A DNA stretch of 50,818 nucleotides, from contig CASBHZ010000013.1 in NCBI GenBank assembly GCA_949123685.1, forward strand, positions 1 to 50,818, read 5' to 3'. Made by a program: the position numbers and the translations under genes. Every line of letters starts with the position of its first letter. The first letter of the stretch is position 1. Positions 1-8,346 of the stretch are shown piece by piece. The notes under the pieces are model-generated. The model was given only the letters and a program-made list of their open reading frames with translations. It had not been told where the DNA came from and ran no database searches. This DNA is from an uncultured Bacteroidales bacterium (GTDB taxonomy: Bacteria; Bacteroidota; Bacteroidia; Bacteroidales; Muribaculaceae).

Positions 1-48
1 CGAGATACTATCGCGTGACTGGAGTTCAGACGTGTGCTCTTCCGATCT
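1..48 (+). other. Illumina sequencing adapter (artefact)
   Basis: Bases 15-48 match the Illumina read-2 adapter, including the stretch AGACGTGTGCTCTTCCGATC. Bases 1-6 (CGAGAT) match the end of the P7 flow-cell sequence. Bases 7-14 (ACTATCGC) sit where the 8-base i7 index belongs. This is library-construction sequence left on a contig end, not bacterial DNA. Genomic sequence probably begins at about base 49. Confidence 0.97.
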
Positions 49-303
49 GCGACTATACCCGCACGGTCAGTTCACTTCTGATTTTTTCGCAAAAATACAT
101 TCACCATGAACTAAACCTTGTCACTTATGTTGATTCCGCTATGAATTTTGTTGCAATGTGCGAATATTTATATTTATTGCACAATTTTTAATAACGCCAT
201 TGAGCAAATTTTCATAGAATAACATTATACCAACATCATGATATAATGTCTAATATTAATTTTGCCTTGATAAAACAAACATGTCCACCCCATACGGCAC
301 ACG
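49..303. other. AT-rich stretch without a recognisable gene
   Basis: No open frame of convincing composition was found on either strand. The stretch lies downstream of the rhuM remnant and next to the adapter, so part of it could be misassembled read-end sequence. No hairpin followed by a T-run was seen. Confidence 0.5.
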
Positions 304-791
304 TTATTTATTATCTTTCAACTTCTTGATTTCCTTATCAAAATCACTTTCCAATAAATCCATTTCACGTTTGCGATAGATATCAAACTCTTTTTCTGCT
401 TTTTCAATCGCTCATCATCCATTGCAAATCCCTTTTGAATATATTCATGAAGCCGTTGTGTAGCCCATCTTCGGAAACGTGTCGCCACCTGTGACTGGAC
501 ACGATAACCCAATGCTATAATCATATCAAGATTATAGTGGTCAATGTTGCGTTTTACCTGACGATTACCCTCTTGTCGAACTGATAAGAATTTCTTATAA
601 GTTCGATTTTCATCCAACTCTTGATCTGCATATATATTCTTAATATGCATAGAAATATTCTCTTGTGTCGTGCAATATATTTCAGCCAGCTGATTCTGTG
701 TAAGCCATAAATCTTCATTTGCAAAGCGTACCGATACACGAGTTATTTCATTATCATCTTGATAAAGTATTATTTTATTTTCTTCGATCAT
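304..791 (-). pseudogene. RhuM-family protein, internally deleted and frameshifted
   Basis: The first ~115 residues look like the N-terminal half of RhuM-family proteins: a WLTQNQLAEIY helix-turn-helix-like start, then NLDMIIALGYRV and RFRRWATQRLHEYIQKGFAM. The frame then runs into a meaningless tail stopping at 318-320. In another frame the sequence resumes as AIEKAEKEFDIYRKRE and ends KEIKKLKDNK with a stop at 304-306, which resembles the family C-terminus. Full-length members are about 300-340 residues, so roughly 150-190 residues are missing at a junction near 402-412. The gene starts only 28 bases after the stop of the sensor gene on the same strand. The function of the family is unclear; members are common in accessory DNA. 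A small intact protein of 157 residues could still be made, but the two-frame pattern favours a broken gene. Confidence 0.8.
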
Positions 792-819
792 AGGTCTATC
801 CTTCTTCTTTTAATTTTAT

Positions 820-3564
820 TCACAGTCGAGAACGGAGGTCGCTCGGTGTTTCTCCGAAAGCTTCCCGGTAGCATTTAGAGAAGTAAGCCGGAGTTGAGAA
901 TCCTACTTCATACGCAATTTCCGATATGGAGCGGTCTGTGGTGGAAAGAAGGTGCCGTGCGCGCTTTAACCTCAAGTTGCGGATCAGTTCCACCGGAGAG
1001 TAATTGGTCAAAGCCTTTATTTTACGATAGAACTGTGAACGCCCTAACCCCATTTCCGATGCAAGTTCATCCACATTTAAATCCACATTGCCCATCCGGC
1101 TTTCCACAATTCTGAGAAACCGTGAATAAAACTCGTTCTCCATATCCCCGGGAACATTTCGTTGCTCCTTAGGCAACGAAACCGGTTTCGCAAGATCTCC
1201 TTCATTACCGGATTCTCCACCCCACAGGTTCTTTATGCGTTTGCGATTTTCTATCATGCCCTTGATCCGCGCATTCAACACTGCTATGTTAAAAGGCTTC
1301 GACAGATATCCGTCCGCTCCGTTTTGATATCCCTCTACCCTCTGCTCATCCATAGAACATGCAGTGAGAAGAAGCACGGGAATATGGGATGTAGAAACCT
1401 CATTTTTAATCAGACGGCAACATTCAAAACCATCCATAACGGGCATCATCACATCACACACCACTATGTCAGGAACATAACGCGCTGCAAACCTTACACC
1501 TTCTTTGCCATTGGTAACAGCTGCCACGTTATATTCAGCTGAAAGTAATTCCTTGAGCATAGACCTTATATCCTCATTGTCGTCTACAACAAGGATTAAT
1601 GGTTTGTCTTCCTTGAAATCACCCTTTTCATAGTTAATGTCTCCAAGTTCCGATTCAATCTCGTCCTTATCAATTTCCGGAAGGCACCCTTTCATCTGTT
1701 CATCAACATGTGTCACAGGAATGGTTACCACAAACTCAGAACCCTTACCTATCTCACTATCAAGACTTATCTCACCTCCATGAAGTTCAACAAATGCCTT
1801 GACAAGCGACAAGCCTATGCCGCTACCTTTCGGATTAACCTTGTCAACCTGGAAGAACCTGTCAAAGATCCGTTTCTGATCTTCTTTCTCAATTCCCACT
1901 CCGTTATCCTTTATTGAAAAATGCAGTTGGCTTCCGTCGCAGTCACAAGAAAAAGCCACCATACCGTTTGGCGGAGTATATTTCAAAGCATTCGACATTA
2001 GGTTATAGAAGACGCGCTCCATTTTCTCCACATCGAGAGCAATCTTGAAATCCCGTTCTGCGGGTATTTCAACATTCAACTTTATATCCCTCTTACGGGC
2101 AACACCCTTGAATGCATCAATCCACTCCGCTGCAAGCATACCGAAATCCACCTCAGTCAGCTTAACACTCAATTTCCCGTTTTCATATGTCCGGAAATCA
2201 AGTATCTGATTAATAAGGCGCTTAAGTATCCTCACGTTCTTCTCTGCAATCTTTATCAACGTGCGTTGCGACGGACTTAAGTTATCGGCGGTAGCAAGCT
2301 GCTCCACCGGCTCGGCTATCAAGGTAAGCGGTGTGCGCAAATCATGGGAAACGTTCGTAAAAAAGGCAAGTTTAGATTGCGTAGCCAACTCAAGCTGCTC
2401 ATTAAGTTCTTTTTGTTGATCATGCTGACGCGCAAGCTGTTCATTCTTACGCAGTAATGTTTCTTGGTAGCTTCGTCTTTGCCAGAAAGCTCTCAATATC
2501 AAAAAGAGCAATACACAAAGTAAAATCACAAAAGCGATACTTACATAAAAAAGAGTTGTCTGAGCAGAATGCTTGTCCCAATACCTGTCGATCTGCGACT
2601 TAAGGCTCTTCATTTTTGAAGTCTCTTCTTTAAGGGATTCATTCTGGATAAGAAGTATGTCTGCATTCCCCAGATCCACAGCCGACGGTATCGGGAGCGA
2701 TGCAATTGAATCATACGGCTCTCCCTTTAATATTGCCAATGCCGTGCGTATCAAGCGATGACCTTCCGTGGGATATAAAAACGTGGCATCAATCACGGAA
2801 TCCCGGACAGCCTTCATCCCTATTTCAGGAGCCGCATCTATACCTATTATATATGGATCAATGCCTTTGGCTCGCGCAGCATCTGATGCGGCGATTGCCA
2901 TGCGGTCATTATGGGCATATATCAGATCAACGTCGGGATGAGTCTTAAGCATCGAATCCGTCAAACGGAGGGCATCTTCATAATTCCAGTTACCATAAGC
3001 TATGGCAGATATTATGATGCCGGGATGACGGTCTATTTCCCTCTGAAAGCCTTCATGTCGATTCACGGCGGGAGTGGATCCCTTTAAACCGTAAAGTTCT
3101 ATAACCTTACCATTGCCATGCAGCAGGTTGGAAGCATACCTGGCGGCAGATTCCCCAACTTTTATATTATCTGCACCTTGAAAAGCAGTGTAACAATGAC
3201 CATTGACATTCCTGTCAAACACGACCACCGGTATGCCGCTATTATAGACAGATTCGATAGCCGGAGTTATGGCATCAGCCTCATTTGGTGCAACAATTAT
3301 AATGTCGAAACCATTATCGGCAAAATATCTGATATCGGCAATCTGCTTTTCATTACTGTCATCTGCAGAACGGATTTCCACCGTAGCTTCCGGATGAACG
3401 AGGATTTCACGCTCGATCTCTTCATTCATCTTGTTCCTCCAGTCGTCCCTACTGCATTGCGACACCCCTATCCTGTATGTTTTCTTTTCCTCCTTACATG
3501 AGTTGAAAAACACACTCATACATGCAATAAAAAAAACGATATGAAACCAATTACGAATTTTCAT
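820..3564 (-). CDS. Hybrid two-component system sensor/regulator for fructose
   Basis: A 914-residue fusion of sensor, kinase and DNA-binding regulator. Residues 1-23 form a signal or anchor segment ending in FNSC. Residues ~30-305 are a sugar-binding periplasmic domain of the type I PBP (LacI/RbsB) kind. A membrane helix spans ~338-361. The HisKA domain has its phospho-His at H407 (SHDLRTPLTL), followed by a HATPase with an N-box near 521-526 and DNGVGI. The receiver domain spans ~655-765, with D704 as the likely phospho-acceptor and K756. The AraC-type helix-turn-helix is at ~830-914. This is the architecture of the Bacteroides thetaiotaomicron fructan regulator BT1754, whose periplasmic domain binds fructose. 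The divergent neighbours (GH32, importer, fructokinase) support the same role. The exact ligand is inferred from synteny and domain type. Confidence 0.93.
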   Translation of the reverse strand: MKIRNWFHIVFFIACMSVFFNSCKEEKKTYRIGVSQCSRDDWRNKMNEEIEREILVHPEATVEIRSADDSNEKQIADIRYFADNGFDIIIVAPNEADAITPAIESVYNSGIPVVVFDRNVNGHCYTAFQGADNIKVGESAARYASNLLHGNGKVIELYGLKGSTPAVNRHEGFQREIDRHPGIIISAIAYGNWNYEDALRLTDSMLKTHPDVDLIYAHNDRMAIAASDAARAKGIDPYIIGIDAAPEIGMKAVRDSVIDATFLYPTEGHRLIRTALAILKGEPYDSIASLPIPSAVDLGNADILLIQNESLKEETSKMKSLKSQIDRYWDKHSAQTTLFYVSIAFVILLCVLLFLILRAFWQRRSYQETLLRKNEQLARQHDQQKELNEQLELATQSKLAFFTNVSHDLRTPLTLIAEPVEQLATADNLSPSQRTLIKIAEKNVRILKRLINQILDFRTYENGKLSVKLTEVDFGMLAAEWIDAFKGVARKRDIKLNVEIPAERDFKIALDVEKMERVFYNLMSNALKYTPPNGMVAFSCDCDGSQLHFSIKDNGVGIEKEDQKRIFDRFFQVDKVNPKGSGIGLSLVKAFVELHGGEISLDSEIGKGSEFVVTIPVTHVDEQMKGCLPEIDKDEIESELGDINYEKGDFKEDKPLILVVDDNEDIRSMLKELLSAEYNVAAVTNGKEGVRFAARYVPDIVVCDVMMPVMDGFECCRLIKNEVSTSHIPVLLLTACSMDEQRVEGYQNGADGYLSKPFNIAVLNARIKGMIENRKRIKNLWGGESGNEGDLAKPVSLPKEQRNVPGDMENEFYSRFLRIVESRMGNVDLNVDELASEMGLGRSQFYRKIKALTNYSPVELIRNLRLKRARHLLSTTDRSISEIAYEVGFSTPAYFSKCYREAFGETPSDLRSRL

Positions 3565-3693
3565 GATTAGACATAATCTACAACACTATGAAGTGATTTA
3601 GAAACTTCTTAAACTTTTTACGAATCACTTCTACAAATATACATGTTTTTTATATAAAAAAGAATGCATCCCCTTATAAAAAATTACCAATGC

Positions 3694-3716
3694 AACAATT
3701 GTTATAGAGCATGCTC
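3694..3716. promoter_or_regulatory. Two adjacent 10-bp palindromes, candidate operator
   Basis: AACAATTGTT (3694-3703) and GAGCATGCTC (3707-3716) are both perfect palindromes, with centres 13 bases apart. They lie about 34 bases upstream of the likely -7 element at 3750-3757, in the divergent region between the sensor gene and GH32. That is a reasonable place for regulator binding. A role as the binding site of the neighbouring HTCS is inference only. Confidence 0.4.
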
Positions 3717-3749
3717 AAATCTTGATAACACTATAATTTTATTTATCAC

Positions 3750-3757
3750 TATATTTG
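3750..3757 (+). promoter_or_regulatory. Likely -7 element for the fructan operon
   Basis: TATATTTG matches the Bacteroides -7 consensus TAnnTTTG. The nearest TTG upstream (3722-3724) is 25 bases away, longer than the usual 19-21. A weak -33 element is what one expects of an activator-dependent promoter. Transcription would start near 3764 and leave a leader of about 160 bases before the GH32 start. That leader contains a short predicted hairpin (CGTCTTG pairing with CGAGACG). Confidence 0.5.
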
Positions 3758-3924
3758 CACTGCATTGCAAGGATCACTCTCGGTCAACGTGAGAACCCAG
3801 CACGCAGCCTTTATGATTTTCTAAGAAAAACTCAAGGTTGAACCCGTCTTGACTTATTTAACATGGAAAAAGCGAGACGAGTCCGTTAACAAGATTGTTT
3901 TTATTTTGAAAGAAAACCAAACAG

Positions 3925-5763
3925 ATGAATCACATTTTCAGAAAAGGATTAACCTTAATGACGATTACCGCCGCATCATTGACATGCATGGCTGACGATA
4001 TTGAAATCAGCCATCTTGGACCGAATCATACTTATGTGCGTGTAAAAGGTGATGACAAACTATTGATCCTCCCCATTCAGGAATCAAATGAAGACGCAAG
4101 GATCAACGTATTGGTAGACGGCAAGATCGACCGCACTTTTTTTGCACGCCTTGCAAAATCAAAAACGGATTATACCGTCCCCTTCGACCTTTCTCCCTAC
4201 AAGGGGAAAAACGTTATTCTTGACGTGATAGCGAACCATAGCCGCGCATCCGTGCGAGAAGCACAAGACGAGGCTTGCTGGAGCTCTATCTCGCTTTCTG
4301 ACTCATTCGATACGGCAAACCGAGAAAAATACCGTCCCGTTTTCCATCACACACCTTCCTACGGATGGATGAACGATCCCAATGGAATGTTCTATAAAGA
4401 TGGAGTTTGGCACCTGTATTTTCAATGGAATCCGTTCGGCTCTAAATGGCAGAACATGACATGGGGCCACTCCACATCTACCGACCTTATCAACTGGCAA
4501 CATCATCCGGCAGCAATCAACCCTAACGGCATAGGAACCGTATTCTCGGGAAGTTCGGCAATAGACAGGGAAAACAGCGCAGGATTTGGGAAAGATGCAG
4601 TCCTTGCGATGTACACCTCTGCGGGAAATAGTCAGACACAAAGCCTTGCCGTCAGTCACGACAACGGAGAAACATTCGAAATATATCCCGCAAACCCGGT
4701 ACTTGCACTCGGTTCCGAAGCCCGCGACCCTAACATGTTCTGGAATCCGGATACGAAGCTTTGGACAATGATACTCGCTCATCCGCTTGATCACGAAATG
4801 TTGATATTCACATCTCCCGATATGAAAAAATGGACATTGCAGAGTGCATTCGGCAAAGGTCTCGGAGCGCAAAATGGCGTATGGGAATGTCCTGACCTGT
4901 TTGAACTTCCCGTTGACGGTGCCGATTACAAGAAATGGGTACTGATCTGCAACATAAACCCTGACGGTCCATTCGGAGGTAGCGGCATACAGTATTTCAC
5001 CGGAGATTTCGATGGCAAGACATTCACACCTGACACTGATAAAGATGGTAAAGTTGCAACCAAATGGCTTGATTTCGGTAAAGACAATTATGCACTCGTA
5101 AGCTGGAGTGATGCTCCCGATGGACGCCGACCTGCAATAGGCTGGATGAGCAATTGGCAATATGCAGCCGATGTGCCGACCATGCAATATCGCTCAGCCA
5201 ATACTCTACCGGTAGAAGTCAAACTGTTTAAAGGCACAGACGGTGAACACTATGCATCCACGATGCCGGCTCCGGAACTGCTAAATCTTCGCGACAAGGC
5301 TGTTATAAGTTCGAAGAAAGTCAGAACAAACTCAAAACAAAAGAGTTTTAATCTTCCAAAAGACAACAGAGGTATCTGCGAAATCACCATGACAATTGAT
5401 CCTAAAAAAGCATCAGAAGTGTCACTCATTCTCTCGAATGCTCAGGGTGAAGAAGTTGACATGATCTACGATGTAACCACCTCCTCATTCTCCTTCAACA
5501 GAGAAAAAAGTGGGATTGTGGACTTCAGCAAGGATTTTCCGGCTACAACCGTCGCTCCAACTTTCAGCACCTCCTCGAAACTTAACCTTCGTATCTTCAT
5601 TGACACATCAAGTATCGAAATATTCGGTAACGACGGACGATTTGCCATGACAAATCTCGTATTCCCCACATCTCCCTATACACAGCTGTCAGTAAGCTCC
5701 AAGGGAGGAAAATCCGACATTTCGGATCTGAAGATATACTCCCTCCTCCCAACTGAAAACTGA
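3925..5763 (+). CDS. GH32 fructanase (levanase/inulinase type), exported
   Basis: A 612-residue glycoside hydrolase family 32 enzyme that hydrolyses beta-fructan or sucrose-type linkages. A signal peptide covers ~1-23 (ends near TCMA). Residues ~25-125 form an extra N-terminal beta domain of the kind seen on Bacteroides GH32 proteins. The five-bladed propeller follows, with nucleophile D151 in WMNDPNG, R267-D268-P269 as the RDP motif, and acid/base E321 in WECPD. A C-terminal beta-sandwich ends the protein. It is the first gene of an operon with the importer and kinase. Exo or endo action and levan or inulin preference cannot be read from the sequence. No clear lipobox is present, so a periplasmic location is more likely than surface anchoring. 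Its last codons lie inside a TGAAAAC heptad repeat. Confidence 0.95.
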   Translation: MNHIFRKGLTLMTITAASLTCMADDIEISHLGPNHTYVRVKGDDKLLILPIQESNEDARINVLVDGKIDRTFFARLAKSKTDYTVPFDLSPYKGKNVILDVIANHSRASVREAQDEACWSSISLSDSFDTANREKYRPVFHHTPSYGWMNDPNGMFYKDGVWHLYFQWNPFGSKWQNMTWGHSTSTDLINWQHHPAAINPNGIGTVFSGSSAIDRENSAGFGKDAVLAMYTSAGNSQTQSLAVSHDNGETFEIYPANPVLALGSEARDPNMFWNPDTKLWTMILAHPLDHEMLIFTSPDMKKWTLQSAFGKGLGAQNGVWECPDLFELPVDGADYKKWVLICNINPDGPFGGSGIQYFTGDFDGKTFTPDTDKDGKVATKWLDFGKDNYALVSWSDAPDGRRPAIGWMSNWQYAADVPTMQYRSANTLPVEVKLFKGTDGEHYASTMPAPELLNLRDKAVISSKKVRTNSKQKSFNLPKDNRGICEITMTIDPKKASEVSLILSNAQGEEVDMIYDVTTSSFSFNREKSGIVDFSKDFPATTVAPTFSTSSKLNLRIFIDTSSIEIFGNDGRFAMTNLVFPTSPYTQLSVSSKGGKSDISDLKIYSLLPTEN

Positions 5764-5781
5764 AAACCGAAAACTGAAAAC
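5754..5781 (+). repeat. TGAAAAC heptad repeat, four units
   Basis: Four tandem 7-base units: TGAAAAC (5754-5760), TGAAAAC (5761-5767), CGAAAAC (5768-5774) and TGAAAAC (5775-5781). The second unit supplies the TGA stop of the GH32 gene. The array fills the spacer to the importer start at 5791. The same heptads occur at 34931-34971, also between two genes and in the same orientation relative to transcription. Confidence 0.85.
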
Positions 5782-5790
5782 CAATAAATC

Positions 5791-6978
5791 ATGAACGCAA
5801 CTCATACCACGACATCAAAGAAGTATAGCCCGGTGATGCAGCTGATACCCGTAATGCTATGCTTCTTCGCCATGGGATTTGTGGATCTCGTCGGCACTGC
5901 CACAAATTTCGTTAAAAGCGACTTGAACCTATCGGTGTCGGAAGCAAGCATCCTTCCATCCCTCGTATTCTTCTGGTTCCTGATATTCTCTGTTCCCACC
6001 GGCATACTGATGAATAAAATAGGACGCAAGAACACCGTGCTACTGTCGCTTCTCATCACAGCCATTTCACTAATAATACCCGTCTTCGGAGACACCTATG
6101 CTGTAATGCTTATCTCATTCTCCCTCCTTGGCATAGGCAACGCTGTGATGCAGACCTCTTTGAATCCGTTGGTAACAAACCTTATCAGCGGTGATAAACT
6201 GGCATCAGCTTTGACATTCGGACAATTTGTGAAGGCGATTGCATCTTTCCTCGCCCCGATTATTGCAACATGGGGAGCGACAACGCTTTTCCCCACGTTC
6301 GGTCTGTCATGGCGGATACTCTTCCTTATTTATGCAGTCATAAGCATACTTGCCGTAACCGCACTCGGGGCAACACCCATAGAGGAAGAACGCCCTGACA
6401 GAGCTTCCGGAATCAAAGAATGTGTAAAACTTTTGGGACGTCCATTTATACTCCTTTGCTTCATAGGAATCATGTGTCATGTAGGCATTGATGTCGGCAC
6501 CAACACATACGCTCCCATGATTATAATGGAAAGGCTGAATCTTTCACTCGAAGATGCCGCTTTCGCCACAAGTGTATATTTCATATTCCGCACCCTCGGT
6601 TGCTTCTCAGGAGCATTCATCCTGCGTGCAGTAAACGCGAAGATATTTTTCGCTATAAGCACATTCATGATGCTTGCCGGTATGGGAATCCTCTTCAGCG
6701 CACATTCCCTATATGCCCTTTATGCAGGAATCGCGTTTGTTGGATACGGAAACTCGAATATATTCCCGATCATCTTTTCTCAGGCGCTCCTCTCCACCCC
6801 AAAAGAAAAGAACGAAGTGTCCGGACTGATGATCATGGGTCTGTTTGGTGGCACAGTCTTTCCACTATGCATGGGTTATGCAGCAGACATGACAGGGCAG
6901 CCCGGAGCTATAGCCGTGATGACAGCTGGTGTAATTTATTTGCTCTGCTATACAATAAAAATCAAAAAAGAAGCATAA
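5791..6978 (+). CDS. MFS monosaccharide (fructose) importer
   Basis: A 395-residue, very hydrophobic protein with about 12 predicted membrane helices. A major-facilitator loop motif (MNKIGRKNTV) follows the second helix. It resembles the FucP/sugar:proton symporter group. It lies between the GH32 fructanase and a fructokinase, the same place that B. thetaiotaomicron has its inner-membrane importer in the fructan locus. The expected role is uptake of free fructose across the inner membrane. The start at 5791 is the first ATG after the heptad repeat and gives a normal charged N-terminus before helix 1. Fructose as substrate is inferred from context. Confidence 0.9.
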   Translation: MNATHTTTSKKYSPVMQLIPVMLCFFAMGFVDLVGTATNFVKSDLNLSVSEASILPSLVFFWFLIFSVPTGILMNKIGRKNTVLLSLLITAISLIIPVFGDTYAVMLISFSLLGIGNAVMQTSLNPLVTNLISGDKLASALTFGQFVKAIASFLAPIIATWGATTLFPTFGLSWRILFLIYAVISILAVTALGATPIEEERPDRASGIKECVKLLGRPFILLCFIGIMCHVGIDVGTNTYAPMIIMERLNLSLEDAAFATSVYFIFRTLGCFSGAFILRAVNAKIFFAISTFMMLAGMGILFSAHSLYALYAGIAFVGYGNSNIFPIIFSQALLSTPKEKNEVSGLMIMGLFGGTVFPLCMGYAADMTGQPGAIAVMTAGVIYLLCYTIKIKKEA

Positions 6979-7022
6979 CAATAGCAGATATATGTATTAT
7001 TGCACAATCAATGAAACATTAG

Positions 7023-7042
7023 GAAGTTGTTTAAATAATTTG
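7023..7042 (+). repeat. Dispersed 20-bp palindrome, copy A
   Basis: This site matches the consensus GAAGTTGTTTAAACAACTTC at 17 of 20 positions. It ends two bases before the fructokinase start codon, inside the space where a ribosome binding site would lie. Other copies are at 14435, 19178 and 22602. Confidence 0.7.
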
Positions 7043-7044
7043 AC

Positions 7045-7923
7045 ATGAAAGACTTGGTAATTGGAATGGGAGAAGCCCTGTGGGACGTTCTCCCCGATGG
7101 AAAAAAAATAGGTGGCGCACCAGCCAACTTTGCGTATCACGTATCACAGTTCGGACTTCCGAGCCTCGCAATCAGCGCTATCGGAGATGACGCTTTGGGA
7201 AAAGAGCTTGTAGAAAACTTCAATGCAAAAAATGTGAAGTATCATCTTGACACGGTTCCATATCCTACCGGCACAGTTCAGGTAGAACTTGACGAAGTTG
7301 GTGTTCCTCAATATGAAATAAAAGAAAATGTTGCATGGGACAACATCCCGTCTACTGAAGAACTTAACGCAATTGCGGCAGACACAAAAGCATTTTGCTT
7401 CGGATCGTTGGCACAACGCAACATTATTTCACGAACAACAATCCAGAAATTCCTTGAATCCATTCCCAAAGAGAATGATCCCCTGATCGTTTTTGACGTA
7501 AACCTCCGCCAAGGATTCTATAATAAAGATATCCTGTGCAAATCCATGAAAGCGTGCAACATTCTTAAGATCAACGATGAAGAATTAGTAACCGTGAGTC
7601 GCATGTTCGGTTATCCGGGAATTGACCTGCAGGATAAATGCTGGATATTGCTTGGCAAATATAATCTCAAGATGCTTATTCTCACCTGCGGCATTAACGG
7701 CAGTTACGTATTCACCCCGGGAGAGGTTACATTCCTCCCCACTCCTAAAGTTGAAGTTGCAGACACCGTTGGCGCCGGAGACTCATTCACCGCCGCCTTC
7801 ATTGCAAGCATACTCAAAGGTAAAAGCGTCAACGAAGCTCATCATAAAGCCGTAACAACCTCGGCATTCGTATGTACTCAACATGGAGCAATGCCCCTGC
7901 TTCCTGCCTCAATAACCGAATAG
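7045..7923 (+). CDS. Fructokinase, PfkB/ribokinase family
   Basis: A 292-residue PfkB-family sugar kinase that would phosphorylate imported fructose using ATP in the cytoplasm. The N-terminal substrate-binding motif is GGAPANFAYH (~23-32). The C-terminal signature is DTVGAGDSFTAAF, with catalytic base D246 and the anion hole at 243-246. The length is normal for the family. It is the third gene of the GH32-importer-kinase operon, matching the fructokinase of the B. thetaiotaomicron fructan locus. A strong hairpin terminator follows 23 bases after the stop. Another PfkB substrate is possible from sequence alone, but the context favours fructose. Confidence 0.93.
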   Translation: MKDLVIGMGEALWDVLPDGKKIGGAPANFAYHVSQFGLPSLAISAIGDDALGKELVENFNAKNVKYHLDTVPYPTGTVQVELDEVGVPQYEIKENVAWDNIPSTEELNAIAADTKAFCFGSLAQRNIISRTTIQKFLESIPKENDPLIVFDVNLRQGFYNKDILCKSMKACNILKINDEELVTVSRMFGYPGIDLQDKCWILLGKYNLKMLILTCGINGSYVFTPGEVTFLPTPKVEVADTVGAGDSFTAAFIASILKGKSVNEAHHKAVTTSAFVCTQHGAMPLLPASITE

Positions 7924-7946
7924 CCGACATTATTATAGACACACAA

Positions 7947-8000
7947 AAATCTCCCGCATCAATGACATTGAAATATGTTATTGAATGCGGGAGATTTATT
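7947..8000 (+). terminator. Terminator of the fructan operon
   Basis: A 13-bp perfect stem (AAATCTCCCGCAT at 7947-7959 with 7985-7997) is extended by four further pairs past a one-base bulge. A T-rich tail (TTATTTTGTT) follows. It lies directly after the fructokinase. Confidence 0.9.
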
Positions 8001-8009
8001 TTGTTAATG

Positions 8010-8346
8010 AACCTTACTGAAATTTAAACTCTTGTAAATAAACCTAATTAAGGCAACTATTGCAACAAAGCCGCGTTTTAAAGATACAAAGCAATATGGA
8101 TAAAGCCCTCGGGGTTTCGCGAGAAAGTTCTCGGGCTGAAGTTTAGTTAGATATAGTTTATAGTGGAATCTGGATAAGCTCGCATTGACTGCGGGCTTAT
8201 CTTTTTATTATCAATCACTTACAGATTCATCAAAATGACATACAGAATATTGCAGGCATCAACGATATTCAAATAGATTAAAATAAGAACAAATAGGATA
8301 TATTATAAACAAAGACCAAGGAACGGCAGGCGAGAAACCGAGGAGA
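8010..8346. other. Intergenic stretch with possible structured RNA
   Basis: No open frame of note. An AGCCC/GGGCT pairing (8104-8108 with 8133-8137) encloses a GAGA/TCTC stem. The terminator at 8173-8206 follows. The combination could be a small RNA of about 100 bases. No matching TAnnTTTG promoter was found upstream, so this is weak. The remainder to 8346 shows nothing recognisable. Confidence 0.3.
8173..8206 (+). terminator. Rho-independent terminator with no gene directly upstream
   Basis: GATAAGCTCGC (8173-8183) pairs with GCGGGCTTATC (8191-8201) over 11 bp with one G-T pair and a 7-base loop, then TTTTT. It is oriented for plus-strand transcription, yet the operon upstream already has its own terminator. 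It may end an unrecognised small RNA. Confidence 0.75.

Noticed and set aside
4303..5187. Long minus-strand open frame of 294 residues opposite GH32
   Set aside because: It is cysteine/arginine-rich shadow sequence; the plus strand carries intact GH32 catalytic motifs over the same bases.
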